This document shows, in pieces, positions 15,868 to 25,104 of a DNA stretch of 33,771 nt (position 1 is its first letter; every line of letters begins with the position of its first letter). The notes beneath the pieces are model-generated. The model was not told the origin of the DNA and did not search any database. It was given only the letters and a program-made list of their open reading frames with translations. Made by a program: the position numbers and the translations under genes. Location: assembly GCA_902779395.1 (NCBI GenBank), contig CACZBK010000030.1:1-33771 (forward strand). The letters are read 5' to 3'. This DNA comes from an uncultured Lachnospiraceae bacterium (GTDB lineage: Bacteria > Bacillota > Clostridia > Lachnospirales > Lachnospiraceae).

Positions 15868-18204
15868 ATGAACATGGATACGGTAGAGATAAAAGCAAAC
15901 GAGACCCTTCATACCACAGAGGATGTCACATTATGCCTTGAACTGGTAAGCTCCGGCAAAGTAGAGATCACCGCAGGCGACAGGAAGATATCCGCAGGAA
16001 GGGGTGCCATACTGGGGCTCATCGAATTCCCCGGTGAGAATTACAGTTTCAGCTACAGGGCTTCTTCGGACTGTAAGCTGGAGCGTTATCCTTATGAAAA
16101 AAGATCCGATATAGACAGGATAATCAAATCCGGCTCCGTGGAGAGTGATGTGATAGTCAGCGCCAATGCGCATCTGACTCTTTCGCTGCTCAACGGATAT
16201 AAGAGAAACTACCGGAAGAATGAAAAACTGCAGAAATTCATCACCGGAAGCTATGCCACCTATCGCAAACTGTGCAAGAAGTATTCCCTGGAGATGCAGT
16301 CCTGGCCGCTGGCAGAGGAGTTTGAACCCTTCACTCCCGAAGAAGACCTGCCCGACTGGCTGGGGGATTATTATGACCAGCTGGGGCTGATGCCCACGGA
16401 TATAAAGCGCTCCTATTATTCCACACATACGAGCCTCACCACAGCCGCCATCATGGAGGCTGCGGATCACACAGGCCTTATAATGCGGCTTTCGGAAGCG
16501 CTGGATTCCTATAACAGCAATCTGCGCGAAGATTACCGTTCTTCCGTGAACCTCTTCGACCTGTATCTGAACCTGCGCATGCACTGCGATGCTACCCCTG
16601 AAGTATGTGCACAGATAGATGAAGCCGTTGGCGAATATGACACACAGGTAAGCAGCATGGGGCTTATGAGCGATGAGGAACTGAGCGGACGGCGCGCAAA
16701 ATATATGACTGCAGCCGCTGCAAACCAGAGCATCCCCCTTCCGCAGGAGGCAGAGGATATCCCGCCCGCGAAGGATTCCGGGCTGTCGCAGGGTATAACC
16801 CCGGCAAAGGATAATGCCTTCGATCCGTATAAACGCATACGCGGCTCCATAAACATCATCCTGGAATTTGCCGGTATATCGGGGGAAGAAGCGGCGCATT
16901 TTGAAGAGCTGATAAAGCAGTACCGCGCGCTTAAGGAAAAGAATTCGACGGATAAAGAGGTTAAAAAACTGAAATCCGAAATATCCGCGGCTTTCTACAG
17001 GATATACGAATCAGCCTTTTTGGCAGCCGTAAAGATGAAACACAAGCCCCCCGAGATAGTGAGGCTGTTTCTGTATTTCGGCTACATGGATGAGGAGCTG
17101 ATGGGGGTGGATAATACGCTGCAGCTGCTCAAGCTCGCAGACCGCTTAGACAGCGACGGGCATAAAGACTTAAACGTCTATACCGCTTACGAATGGCTTA
17201 AGCTCATATATGACGGCGAGCGCGAACCTTCGATCAACGAATTCGAGCAGGACTATCCCGCTTACCTTAAAAGCTTAAGGCAGGCCGGTGATATAGACGA
17301 TACGATAGAAGAATATATGCTCTTTTCTCCGGAGGAGCGCCTGCACTTCGAGATAGATAATTTCTTTAAGGGGGCAATGGGCATAGCCGGCGGACGCTCG
17401 TCCTCCTTCTGCCCCGTGCTTTCCGCACACAGCTTCGTGCGGCCGCCGGAACAGAGCTTCATCACCGGAAGGAATGTGGATAAAAACTGGGCGTCCATAC
17501 TTGAAACTGATTATTCACTTTTCTACAGGGAGTGCCTTTACCAGAACGAAAGCTATAAGATATCGAAAGAGCTGATACTCAAGGAAGTGAAGCCGGAAAT
17601 GATAATGCTTCCCCAGGTGGGCAAGCTGGGCGGCATGTGGCAGGAGATATCCGGCATAAGCAAGGATACTCCCGCAAGGATGTTCCTTCCGATATTTTCA
17701 GATGAAGACCTTAACCTGATACAGCTGCGTCTGGCAGGGGAATTCCGCTGGGCGATATGCCGCAGGGTGCAGGGCGTGCGCTGGAACAATATAAGCGTTC
17801 CTTCACTCACATCCCACTATTACGATTACCTGCAGTTCTATAAGAAGAACAAAGAGATATCCTCTGCCGCAAAAGAAAAGCTGCGCTCGCAGATCCATTC
17901 CTGCCGCAACAGCTATGAGAACGTCTTTGTGCTAGATTATATCCAGTGGATACGTTTCGAATCGAAAGGGATACCGCGCCTTAACCGTGCCGCCAGGCAG
18001 ATACTCTCCACTTTCTGTCCTTTTTCGGCCGCAGTGCGCGACAAGCTGGGCGCCAATCCCCTGTATTCAAGCCTGATACGGCATCATGAAAGCACCGCGA
18101 ACGAAAAACGCAGACTGCTGGAAAACAAGTACTCTAAATTCAAAGACCCGGAAGGAAACCTCCCGGGCATCATAACAGCGTTCATAAATTATTACAGATT
18201 ATGA
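15868..18204 (+). CDS. Large protein with cyclic-nucleotide-binding-like N-terminal domain, function unknown
   Basis: The roughly 778-residue protein is soluble by sequence. Residues about 10-85 look like a cNMP-binding/cupin fold: hydrophobic strands LCLELVSSGKVEITAG, glycine turns at GRGAILGLIEFPG, and ending ASSDCKLERYPYEKRSDIDRII. The remaining 690 residues are mostly helical, with no motif I can name. A low-complexity proline/alanine linker lies near 295-320 and charged helices follow (YRALKEKNSTDKEVKKLKSEI). No helix-turn-helix or kinase motif is seen. The start is uncertain between ATG 15868 and 15874; AGAGG is upstream of both. It is the only intact gene here on the plus strand, and its end overlaps the convergent glycosyltransferase gene by 6 bases. 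A nucleotide- or membrane-stress-sensing role would be a guess. Confidence 0.7.
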   Translation: MNMDTVEIKANETLHTTEDVTLCLELVSSGKVEITAGDRKISAGRGAILGLIEFPGENYSFSYRASSDCKLERYPYEKRSDIDRIIKSGSVESDVIVSANAHLTLSLLNGYKRNYRKNEKLQKFITGSYATYRKLCKKYSLEMQSWPLAEEFEPFTPEEDLPDWLGDYYDQLGLMPTDIKRSYYSTHTSLTTAAIMEAADHTGLIMRLSEALDSYNSNLREDYRSSVNLFDLYLNLRMHCDATPEVCAQIDEAVGEYDTQVSSMGLMSDEELSGRRAKYMTAAAANQSIPLPQEAEDIPPAKDSGLSQGITPAKDNAFDPYKRIRGSINIILEFAGISGEEAAHFEELIKQYRALKEKNSTDKEVKKLKSEISAAFYRIYESAFLAAVKMKHKPPEIVRLFLYFGYMDEELMGVDNTLQLLKLADRLDSDGHKDLNVYTAYEWLKLIYDGEREPSINEFEQDYPAYLKSLRQAGDIDDTIEEYMLFSPEERLHFEIDNFFKGAMGIAGGRSSSFCPVLSAHSFVRPPEQSFITGRNVDKNWASILETDYSLFYRECLYQNESYKISKELILKEVKPEMIMLPQVGKLGGMWQEISGISKDTPARMFLPIFSDEDLNLIQLRLAGEFRWAICRRVQGVRWNNISVPSLTSHYYDYLQFYKKNKEISSAAKEKLRSQIHSCRNSYENVFVLDYIQWIRFESKGIPRLNRAARQILSTFCPFSAAVRDKLGANPLYSSLIRHHESTANEKRRLLENKYSKFKDPEGNLPGIITAFINYYRL

Positions 18205-19152
18205 ATCTTTTTCCTGCTTTTTTGTGGTATTGATCTTTTCGATATATATGGGGCGGTGCTTAAGCTCCATGTATATCCTTGCCACATATTCCCCTATTAT
18301 ACCCAGAAGAGTCACCAGCACGCCTCCGAAAAAGAGTATCAAAAGTACTATGGTGCCGAAGCCCGAGCCGTTATTTTCGGGGTATCTTATGGCGTTATAC
18401 ACGAGATATACCGCATATACCACCGCTGCTGCGACAATCACGCTGCCGAAGTAGATCATCGCACGCAGAGGTGCGGTCGCAAAGGCTATAAAACCGCTTA
18501 AGGCATACCTTACCAGCCCGAAAAAGTTCCATTTGCTCTTGCCCGCAAGGCGCTCTACATTCTCATAGGGGATCCACTTCGTCTCGAAGCCCACCCAGCT
18601 CATTATACCCTTGGAAAAACGTTCGCGTTCCGTAAGCAGAAGGATGGAATCCACCATCTGGCGCGTCATGCAGCGAAAGTCCGAACCGCCCTGAACCAGC
18701 CTCATCTCCGTCATATGGTTGATGGTGCTGTAGAACATCCTGGAAAATGCACTGCGGATGATGGGCTCGCCCTTGCGGCTCACGCGCCTGGCACCGCAGC
18801 AGTCATAGCCCTCCTCGATACCCTCTATCATCTGAGGTATGAGCTCCGGCGGGTGCTGCAGATCCGCATCCATAAGCACCACCAGCTCCCCGGTGCTGTT
18901 CTTAAGCCCTGCATAGATAGCCGATTCCTTGCCGAAATTCCTGGCAAAGGAGATATACTGCACACGCTCACCTTTATCGGCCTTAAGCTTCTTAAGCTCT
19001 GCCAGGGTACCGTCGCTGCTGCCGTCGTTGATATAAAGGAGCGACCAGTCGTAATCCTTTATTAAAGCGAAAACCTTCTCTACCGCTTCATATAAAGGCA
19101 CGATACAGGGTTCCTCGTTATAGCAGGGAACTATCATCTCGATACGCTTCAT
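18199..19152 (-). CDS. Family 2 glycosyltransferase, GtrB/DPM-type, membrane-anchored
   Basis: This 317-residue protein has an N-terminal GT-A domain with IVPCYNEE (about 7-14), YINDGSSDGT, the metal-binding DADLQHPPE and a GGSDFRCM block. Two long C-terminal transmembrane segments follow (AMIYFGSVIVAAAVVYAVYL and TIVLLILFFGGVLVTLLGIIG). This is the layout of bactoprenol glucosyltransferases and dolichol-phosphate mannose synthase relatives. These move a sugar from a nucleotide donor to polyprenyl phosphate for later transfer outside the cell. The start is the ATG at 19152, with GGGAG 8 bases upstream. The upstream membrane-protein gene ends only 3 bases earlier, so the two are coupled. The sugar is not predictable. 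Confidence 0.92.
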   Translation of the reverse strand: MKRIEMIVPCYNEEPCIVPLYEAVEKVFALIKDYDWSLLYINDGSSDGTLAELKKLKADKGERVQYISFARNFGKESAIYAGLKNSTGELVVLMDADLQHPPELIPQMIEGIEEGYDCCGARRVSRKGEPIIRSAFSRMFYSTINHMTEMRLVQGGSDFRCMTRQMVDSILLLTERERFSKGIMSWVGFETKWIPYENVERLAGKSKWNFFGLVRYALSGFIAFATAPLRAMIYFGSVIVAAAVVYAVYLVYNAIRYPENNGSGFGTIVLLILFFGGVLVTLLGIIGEYVARIYMELKHRPIYIEKINTTKKQEKDS

Positions 19153-19155
19153 CAA

Positions 19156-19887
19156 TTACTCTCCCTTAAGCTCCGCAGTCGCGCTCTTCTTTTCCTTTTT
19201 GGTAATACTGTTCCAAAAGACTGCTGCGGCTACAGCCGTAACCAGCATTATAACATAAGGGATGCCGATGCTCATACTCATATCGGAATCACGGAAATCC
19301 TCGCTTATAAGCGGAAGATATGAAAGCAGTGCAGCCAGGATGAACATGACTATGGCATGCCTGCGGAAATTATTAGCTGCCTTTTCCTTATTCTTAAATA
19401 TCCTGATGAGGCTGATCACAAGCTCAAGAGCCCCGAAGGCGGGTATCACGATAAATACGATCATCACGATGGTAAATATAAGCTTTACCAGCTGAAAATC
19501 CTCGTCATCATTGTAATCAAACGCATCCCCGTACCAGCTGATTATCTTGTTCATGCCGAAGGTCACACGATGCATATCCCAGAGGCTCACACGGCCGCTT
19601 TCAATGGACTGTATGAAGGAACTCATCTTCTTTGCGGGCTCCTTAAGCTTTGCAGCCGCCACGGTATAGGCCTCAAGCTCATCATCCGGCTCCGCTTCAT
19701 CATAGCTTTCTATCTCATATTCCAGCTCCTCGGTCATTGATACGACCTCATCGATAGCATCGCTCACGGCACCCAGGCCGCCGTCCCATTCATCGCCCAG
19801 GTCCAGCTTTATGAACCAGCCGAACACAAAACATACAAAAGAGACCAGCAAAAGCGCTATGGTCAATACAGGTTTTAATACTTTCAT
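19156..19887 (-). CDS. Four-helix membrane protein, function unknown
   Basis: The 243-residue protein has a first membrane helix at about 6-27, then an acidic extracytoplasmic-looking domain of about 105 residues (DEWDGGLGAVSDAIDEVV, EIESYDEAEPDDELEAY). Three more helices follow near 135-162, 175-192 and 208-228, and a basic tail. GGAGG precedes the ATG by 9 bases. It is co-transcribed with the GtrB-type glycosyltransferase and may help present or flip the lipid-linked sugar, but it does not look like GtrA, which is smaller. The role is inference from neighbourhood only. Confidence 0.7.
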   Translation of the reverse strand: MKVLKPVLTIALLLVSFVCFVFGWFIKLDLGDEWDGGLGAVSDAIDEVVSMTEELEYEIESYDEAEPDDELEAYTVAAAKLKEPAKKMSSFIQSIESGRVSLWDMHRVTFGMNKIISWYGDAFDYNDDEDFQLVKLIFTIVMIVFIVIPAFGALELVISLIRIFKNKEKAANNFRRHAIVMFILAALLSYLPLISEDFRDSDMSMSIGIPYVIMLVTAVAAAVFWNSITKKEKKSATAELKGE

Positions 19888-19935
19888 CAGTTAATGCCTC
19901 CCTAAGTTATTGTAAACACTCTCTTAAAATACCAC

Positions 19936-19977
19936 AAACCCTGCGGCTGTACAAGACGCAGGGTTGTTTGCTGTTTT
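19936..19977 (-). terminator. Intrinsic terminator after the SNF2 gene, copy 1 of a duplicated element
   Basis: On the minus strand AACCCTGCG and CGCAGGGTT pair around an 11-base loop and are followed by a T-rich run. The 42 bases at 19936-19977 recur without change at 26200-26241. Flanks on both sides are also partly alike, up to the stop codon of each preceding gene. Confidence 0.85.
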
Positions 19978-20003
19978 ACTGTTTATGCAGCTCAAAATAA
20001 AGC

Positions 20004-23000
20004 CTACGACAGGAGCTTGAGCATCTCATCCTTGTCAAAGGAAGCGGAGCTTATCTCCGATCCGGAAAGGATATCGTCCGCAAGCTGCATCTTGCTCTCC
20101 TTTATCTTCTGGATGCGCTCCTCTATCGTATCCTGAGCTATCAGTTCGTACACGTTCACGGTCCTGGTCTGGCCTATACGATGGGTACGGTCGGTAGCCT
20201 GATCCTGAGCAGCCTTGTTCCACCATGGATCGTAATGTATCACTATGTCTGCCGACGTCAGGTTAAGCCCGGTTCCGCCGGCTTTTAAGGATATGCAGAA
20301 TACCGGCACATCATCATTTGCGAAGGAATCCACCATCTGCATACGTTTTTCCTTGCTCACCGATCCGTCTATCCTGTGGAAAGCCATGCCTTCCTTATCA
20401 AGCCTTGAGCATAGGATATCCAGCATGGATGTAAACTGTGAGAAAAGCAAAAGCTTATGCCCACCTGCTATACTCTGCCTGATAAGCTCCATGCAGGCCT
20501 CAAGCTTGGCACTCCCGCCCTTGTAATCCTCATACATAAGCGACGGATCGCAGCACAGTTCCCTAAGCAGAGTAAGCTGTGCCAGAAACTGCATCTTCCC
20601 GCTCTTAAACTCCGTATTACTCACGGCATTTAACTCGGTCTTAAGCTTTTTTACATTGGCAGTATAAAGCTTTTTCTGTTCTGGATCGAGGCTTACATAT
20701 ATCGTCTCTTCCATCTTATCGGGCAGTTCCTTAAGCACCTGCTTTTTCATACGCCGCAGGATAAAGGGATGCACCATGCGCCGCAGACGCTCACGCATCT
20801 TTTCATCCCCGCTGCTTACAATAGGCAGCTCATATGTTTTCTGAAAGGCGGTATAGCCAAGCAGGAATCCGGGCATAAGGTAATCCATGATACTCCACAG
20901 TTCTCCAAGGTGATTCTCTATGGGCGTACCCGTAAGCGCCAGCCTGAACGAACTGTTTACAAGCCTTACGGACTGTGAAGCCTGCGTATTCTGGTTCTTG
21001 ATATACTGCGCCTCATCTATCACTTCGTTTGCAAAGCTTATATTCTCATAATTCAGAATATCCCTTTTAAGCAGGTCGTAGGATGTGACCCAGATATCCG
21101 CATCGGTCGATGACTTAATAAGCTCTGCCCTCTCCTCCGCTGTTCCGGTGATCATGGCAACGCTTAAATCCCGCGTATAGGTTTCAATCTCCCTTTTCCA
21201 GTTGTACACAAGTGATGCGGGACAGATCACAAGAGTCCTAATCTCATCGCCGCTCTTACCTTCATCTTTCTCCGACAAAAGGAAAGACAACACCTGCAGT
21301 GTTTTGCCCAGTCCCATATCATCCGCAAGTATACCGCCAAAGCCACATTTCTTAAGAAGCTTTATCCACCGGAAGCCCTCCAGCTGATACGGCCTCACTA
21401 TATCCCTTAGACTTTCCGGCGCAGGCAGTTCCTTCACGCTCTGCGGATCCATCTGCTCTATAAGCTCTCTGTAATCCTGTGAGCACTCAAAGCTGACATC
21501 CTGGCGCTGCTCCATGGATTCCTGCAGATAAAGCGCCCTGTACAAAGGTATCTTTATCTTTTCCGGATCCTTATCACCATAGTCATCAAAGAGCTCCGAT
21601 ACCGTCTCCCATATCTTATCTTCCTGATCCTCAAGGGAGAGGAACTCACCGCTCTTTAAGCGGTAATACTTTTTCTTTCTTTTATACGCATGCAGTATCT
21701 CAAACATCTCATCATCCGGGATATCCTCACTGCTCACCGACAAAAGAAGACCTCCGTTCTCCACCTTTACCGCAGCCTTTACCTTCGGAAGGAAACGCAC
21801 TCTTCTTTTTTTAATGGCATCGGTGGAATAAACCGTCCCAAGCTTTTCAAGCTCCGGAAGATTATCCTTCATAAAGTCAAACAGTTCTTCCTCGTCTAAA
21901 TCGGATGAGAGAGTAAAGCTTTGAGAGTCCATGGTATCAAAGAGCTCTGTAAGATACTCCGCTGCCTTTGATTCCGCAGCACCGTTTCTCCTTGCCTTAT
22001 CGGAAGCATCATCAAAAATGTGAACTTTAAACTCCTGTCCGGGATACACGGCTAAAGGCTCACAACTAAGCTCACCTTTATAATAATCAAGACGGAATTC
22101 AAATTCAGGATTTTCTTTCTGATAGTTCTCTTTCTCGAGCCCTTTGCAGATAAGCTCGCCGTATTCTTCAAAGAAAGGCGAAAGCCTGTTGAGCACCCTG
22201 CCTATATCCGACTCCCTGATGTACATGCCCTCACCAATACCGATCAGGGCTTTCAATTCCCTTACCTCTTTGGCAGATGAAGTGCCTATACGGAATATCC
22301 CTTCCTTATCACTTAAATACATCCATGATCCTGTGGACGCTACAAGCTCCAGCAGCTGTATCTGAAGTGATGCTCCGTAGGCTTTCTTTTTAAGCACGGC
22401 ATTTAAGCCTTTCCGCTTAAGACGTATATTAACATCTGCTGTCTCGTTGAACGTAATGCTGTGCGCATCCAGCCGCTCCATTAATCCGTCCAGAAGCCGT
22501 CCGTAAAATATCAGATATCTGTCATTTCTGGGATTTCCCGTTTTGAATACCCTTACTCCTCCGTTACTGTCGCCGTCGGAATAAGCGGAATCGACAAGAT
22601 AATCCATAAGATTTCTGCTGTATGTATCGAACAATGCCGGTGAAAGTGTCATTTCCTCTTTTCCAAAGACATACACTCTTCCATTCTTATACGCTTCAAG
22701 AAAATCCAGAATACTCTTAATGAGATATTTCCTGCCGGAGCCCGCTTTGATATCAAGCAGCATCCTCTCCTGCTCCGAAACGGTAAGAGCGCATTCTACA
22801 CTTATCAGGTCCTTTTTTGCCTTAACCACCCTGTTGGCTTCCCACCTGGGAAGCGCCATATCCTCCGCATCATCTAAAATGGACAGGAGCCTGTCGTCCG
22901 TGCGGCGCAAAACTCCCGGTGCAAAAGGATCCTCCACATTGGCAACAGATCTTAACATGCTCTCAAGCCTTGTACCGGCAAATACATTTTCACCTTCGGT

Positions 23001-23327
23001 CCTTGCCATATACGCCGTTAAAAGAGCCGCAAGGTGAGAACAACCGTACAGATTGGCATTAAATTCATCGCATCCGCATCTGCACTCTGAAGGAAGACCT
23101 GCTCTTTTATTTATCTTAAGAAAGCATCCGCATGTTTCCCCGCGCTTACTTCCATCATTCGCATAAGACCATTCCATCCAGGTCCCGCTTATCCTTACAC
23201 TGTCTTCTTTTTTCAACTTTGCGTTCTCTTCGATCTCTATATCATTTATCTCACCCGCATAGTAAAGCTCGGCACCTTTTGTAAGCTCATCGTCGGTAAA
23301 TGATCTGAAATAATCCCTAAGCTTCAT
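20004..23327 (-). CDS. SNF2-family helicase with N-terminal SWIM zinc finger
   Basis: This 1107-residue protein has a SWIM zinc finger near 81-105 (CRCGCDEFN...CSHLAALL) and a long middle region of about 500 residues. The SNF2 motor fills the last 450. Motif I is DDMGLGKTLQVLSF, the Walker B is VIDEAQYIKN (DEAQ), and motif III lies in LTGTPIENHLGELWSIMDYL. The helicase C half has LLFSQFTSMLDIL, SLKAGGTGLNLTSADIVIH and the arginine finger DRTHRIGQ. Such proteins are ATP-driven DNA translocases. The ATG at 23327 has GGAGG 8 bases upstream; a TTG two codons earlier overlaps the end of the preceding gene. It begins 2 bases after the 558-residue partner gene, so translation is coupled. The helicase family is certain; a defence or repair role is inference. 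Confidence 0.93.
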   Translation of the reverse strand: MKLRDYFRSFTDDELTKGAELYYAGEINDIEIEENAKLKKEDSVRISGTWMEWSYANDGSKRGETCGCFLKINKRAGLPSECRCGCDEFNANLYGCSHLAALLTAYMARTEGENVFAGTRLESMLRSVANVEDPFAPGVLRRTDDRLLSILDDAEDMALPRWEANRVVKAKKDLISVECALTVSEQERMLLDIKAGSGRKYLIKSILDFLEAYKNGRVYVFGKEEMTLSPALFDTYSRNLMDYLVDSAYSDGDSNGGVRVFKTGNPRNDRYLIFYGRLLDGLMERLDAHSITFNETADVNIRLKRKGLNAVLKKKAYGASLQIQLLELVASTGSWMYLSDKEGIFRIGTSSAKEVRELKALIGIGEGMYIRESDIGRVLNRLSPFFEEYGELICKGLEKENYQKENPEFEFRLDYYKGELSCEPLAVYPGQEFKVHIFDDASDKARRNGAAESKAAEYLTELFDTMDSQSFTLSSDLDEEELFDFMKDNLPELEKLGTVYSTDAIKKRRVRFLPKVKAAVKVENGGLLLSVSSEDIPDDEMFEILHAYKRKKKYYRLKSGEFLSLEDQEDKIWETVSELFDDYGDKDPEKIKIPLYRALYLQESMEQRQDVSFECSQDYRELIEQMDPQSVKELPAPESLRDIVRPYQLEGFRWIKLLKKCGFGGILADDMGLGKTLQVLSFLLSEKDEGKSGDEIRTLVICPASLVYNWKREIETYTRDLSVAMITGTAEERAELIKSSTDADIWVTSYDLLKRDILNYENISFANEVIDEAQYIKNQNTQASQSVRLVNSSFRLALTGTPIENHLGELWSIMDYLMPGFLLGYTAFQKTYELPIVSSGDEKMRERLRRMVHPFILRRMKKQVLKELPDKMEETIYVSLDPEQKKLYTANVKKLKTELNAVSNTEFKSGKMQFLAQLTLLRELCCDPSLMYEDYKGGSAKLEACMELIRQSIAGGHKLLLFSQFTSMLDILCSRLDKEGMAFHRIDGSVSKEKRMQMVDSFANDDVPVFCISLKAGGTGLNLTSADIVIHYDPWWNKAAQDQATDRTHRIGQTRTVNVYELIAQDTIEERIQKIKESKMQLADDILSGSEISSASFDKDEMLKLLS

Positions 23328-23329
23328 GA

Positions 23330-25006
23330 TCAATACCTCCTCCTTGTAACCGGCACAGCTTTTGTTCGCTTTACATTTCCGGCTTTCTTCTTTTCGGAAG
23401 CTGATCTTGCCGCCTCTTCCTGCTCTTCTTTGATACGCAGATATTCATTCTTCATTTCCTTAGGCGCATTATTAAGACTGTACCCTCCAAGCCCTACCAA
23501 AGGCATATATTTCGCTTCCTTTTCTATAAGCTTTATTACCTGTGCCTTAACTCTTAGCAGAGTATCCTTGCTTTCCCAATGCACCAGCTTATACAGATTA
23601 CGCTCCATTATCAGCCAGGTATCCTGTGTGCTCTCACCCCAGTGTATGCTTTCGATCACATCGTCCAGTATCTGCGAAATATCGTTGTTATAATAACTGT
23701 AGTATCTGTATTTCACTATTGTCTGCGCCAGCGTGTCCCGGCTGCTGCCGCTAAGCTCCATACCGTTTCTCAATATTGTTTTGATATATGTTTCATCAGG
23801 TATAAAATATTCTTTAGAGCTTCCTCTTCTTGCTACGATATCGCCGATCACTTTCTGCTTAAAGCTGTGCGGATTATAACAATAATACCCTCCCGGCATG
23901 GATGTTATATAATGCTCTCCGATAGATCCGCTGATGGTGTTAAAAGCAGCTTTTTTCTCATTATCGCTAAGACACTTCTCATTGATCACATTTAACACAG
24001 AGTTAAACATGTCATAATCGAACACACCATACAGCAATGCACATACATTAACTGCCGTTGATACATATTTTTCTTTTACAAACTTCTCTTCCTTAACCGT
24101 ACCATATATCTCTTCAAACAGCTCCGCAACCTCTGCCGCGATACAATAACCCGCAGGCGCCATAAAAGTGATAAGACCTCTATCGCAAAACATATAAAGA
24201 ATGTTTTCTATGTCTTTATCAAGCCTTGTCACATTCTCATCCAGAAGATAGTCCCTGAAAGCGTTATATTCATATATGTTCATGTTAGTTATGATCTGCC
24301 ATATCTTCTGGCGATCAAAAAAATTACACAGACGCTCTACTATATCTGCTTTGCGCATCCCGGAATAGTAATAGGCTCCGTATCGTTCGCAGATATCTTT
24401 AAGTACGTCGAGTTTACTGCCGCTTAGTATCTGCCTCATAGGCAGTTTAATGACAGGATTTACTTCTTTTTCGGCTGTCTCGGGCGCAAAACGCCTGCGC
24501 ATGGCATTCTGTGTTCTTTTGGGGATATATTCAAGATCACGGGCATAATAGAGTTTATTGGCAAATGTATAGGATAAATACATATCCAGATTCATAAGTA
24601 TCAAATCTATATCTCTTATATCCCACTGATCGTTTGGAAGGTTATACTTTGTAGCAGCTACTATCTGCGGAGCAGCGGGGATATCCTCTGAAGCGCCTTT
24701 ATCATCCATCCTGTCAATATATATGCATAACTGTGACCTTGCATTCTTTCCACTGTTTTTAGGTAATAAAAGCTCAACACTGTCCGAATCGGTAAACAAA
24801 TCCTTTATCGTATCTGCACCGGTGTGGGTGCATTTCAGATCGCCCTGTGTTACAGGGATCCCCAGGGAGATACACACCGTATCGATCAGCTCATCAGCGG
24901 TATATGAATCCCGCATGATGATCTCCCGCATTATCATAGGATTGCTCCTGGATACTATTATCCGCAATCCTATAAGCGATGATACGTTATCTTCCGATTT
25001 AGGCAT
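23330..25006 (-). CDS. Hypothetical 558-residue partner of the SNF2 helicase, pRiA4b-ORF3-like N-terminus
   Basis: The first 60 residues (LIGLRIIVSRSNPMIMREIIM, then TADELIDTVCISLGI) resemble the pRiA4b ORF-3-like domain. A SAP/Rho-N-like helix pair lies near 210-235 (LDVLKDICERYGAYYYSGMRKADIVERL), often a DNA-binding unit. The rest is helical and unrecognised, with a basic lysine/arginine-rich tail (SEKKKAGNVKRTKAVPVTRRRY) that could bind DNA. GGGAGG stands 8 bases before the ATG. The gene ends 2 bases before the SNF2 gene start, a strong sign that the two proteins work together. The domain assignments are by eye and moderate; no enzymatic motif is visible. Confidence 0.7.
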   Translation of the reverse strand: MPKSEDNVSSLIGLRIIVSRSNPMIMREIIMRDSYTADELIDTVCISLGIPVTQGDLKCTHTGADTIKDLFTDSDSVELLLPKNSGKNARSQLCIYIDRMDDKGASEDIPAAPQIVAATKYNLPNDQWDIRDIDLILMNLDMYLSYTFANKLYYARDLEYIPKRTQNAMRRRFAPETAEKEVNPVIKLPMRQILSGSKLDVLKDICERYGAYYYSGMRKADIVERLCNFFDRQKIWQIITNMNIYEYNAFRDYLLDENVTRLDKDIENILYMFCDRGLITFMAPAGYCIAAEVAELFEEIYGTVKEEKFVKEKYVSTAVNVCALLYGVFDYDMFNSVLNVINEKCLSDNEKKAAFNTISGSIGEHYITSMPGGYYCYNPHSFKQKVIGDIVARRGSSKEYFIPDETYIKTILRNGMELSGSSRDTLAQTIVKYRYYSYYNNDISQILDDVIESIHWGESTQDTWLIMERNLYKLVHWESKDTLLRVKAQVIKLIEKEAKYMPLVGLGGYSLNNAPKEMKNEYLRIKEEQEEAARSASEKKKAGNVKRTKAVPVTRRRY

Positions 25007-25104
25007 AAATAAAACCTCCCTGTATGATATGCATCATAACATATTCCTCATTTTCCATAAGCTTTAATCCTGTTCTTCTTTATTTCCTCTTTTCCAATAG
25101 TGTA

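Noticed and set aside
15931-16899. 322-codon minus-strand frame opposite the cNMP-domain gene
   Set aside because: The plus-strand frame is longer, has domain character, a promoter and normal composition; the minus frame is a shadow of its codon use.
24999-25058. 19-codon minus-strand frame before the 558-residue gene, overlapping its start
   Set aside because: It could be a leader peptide, but the ribosome binding site is weak and the frame is too short to tell from chance.
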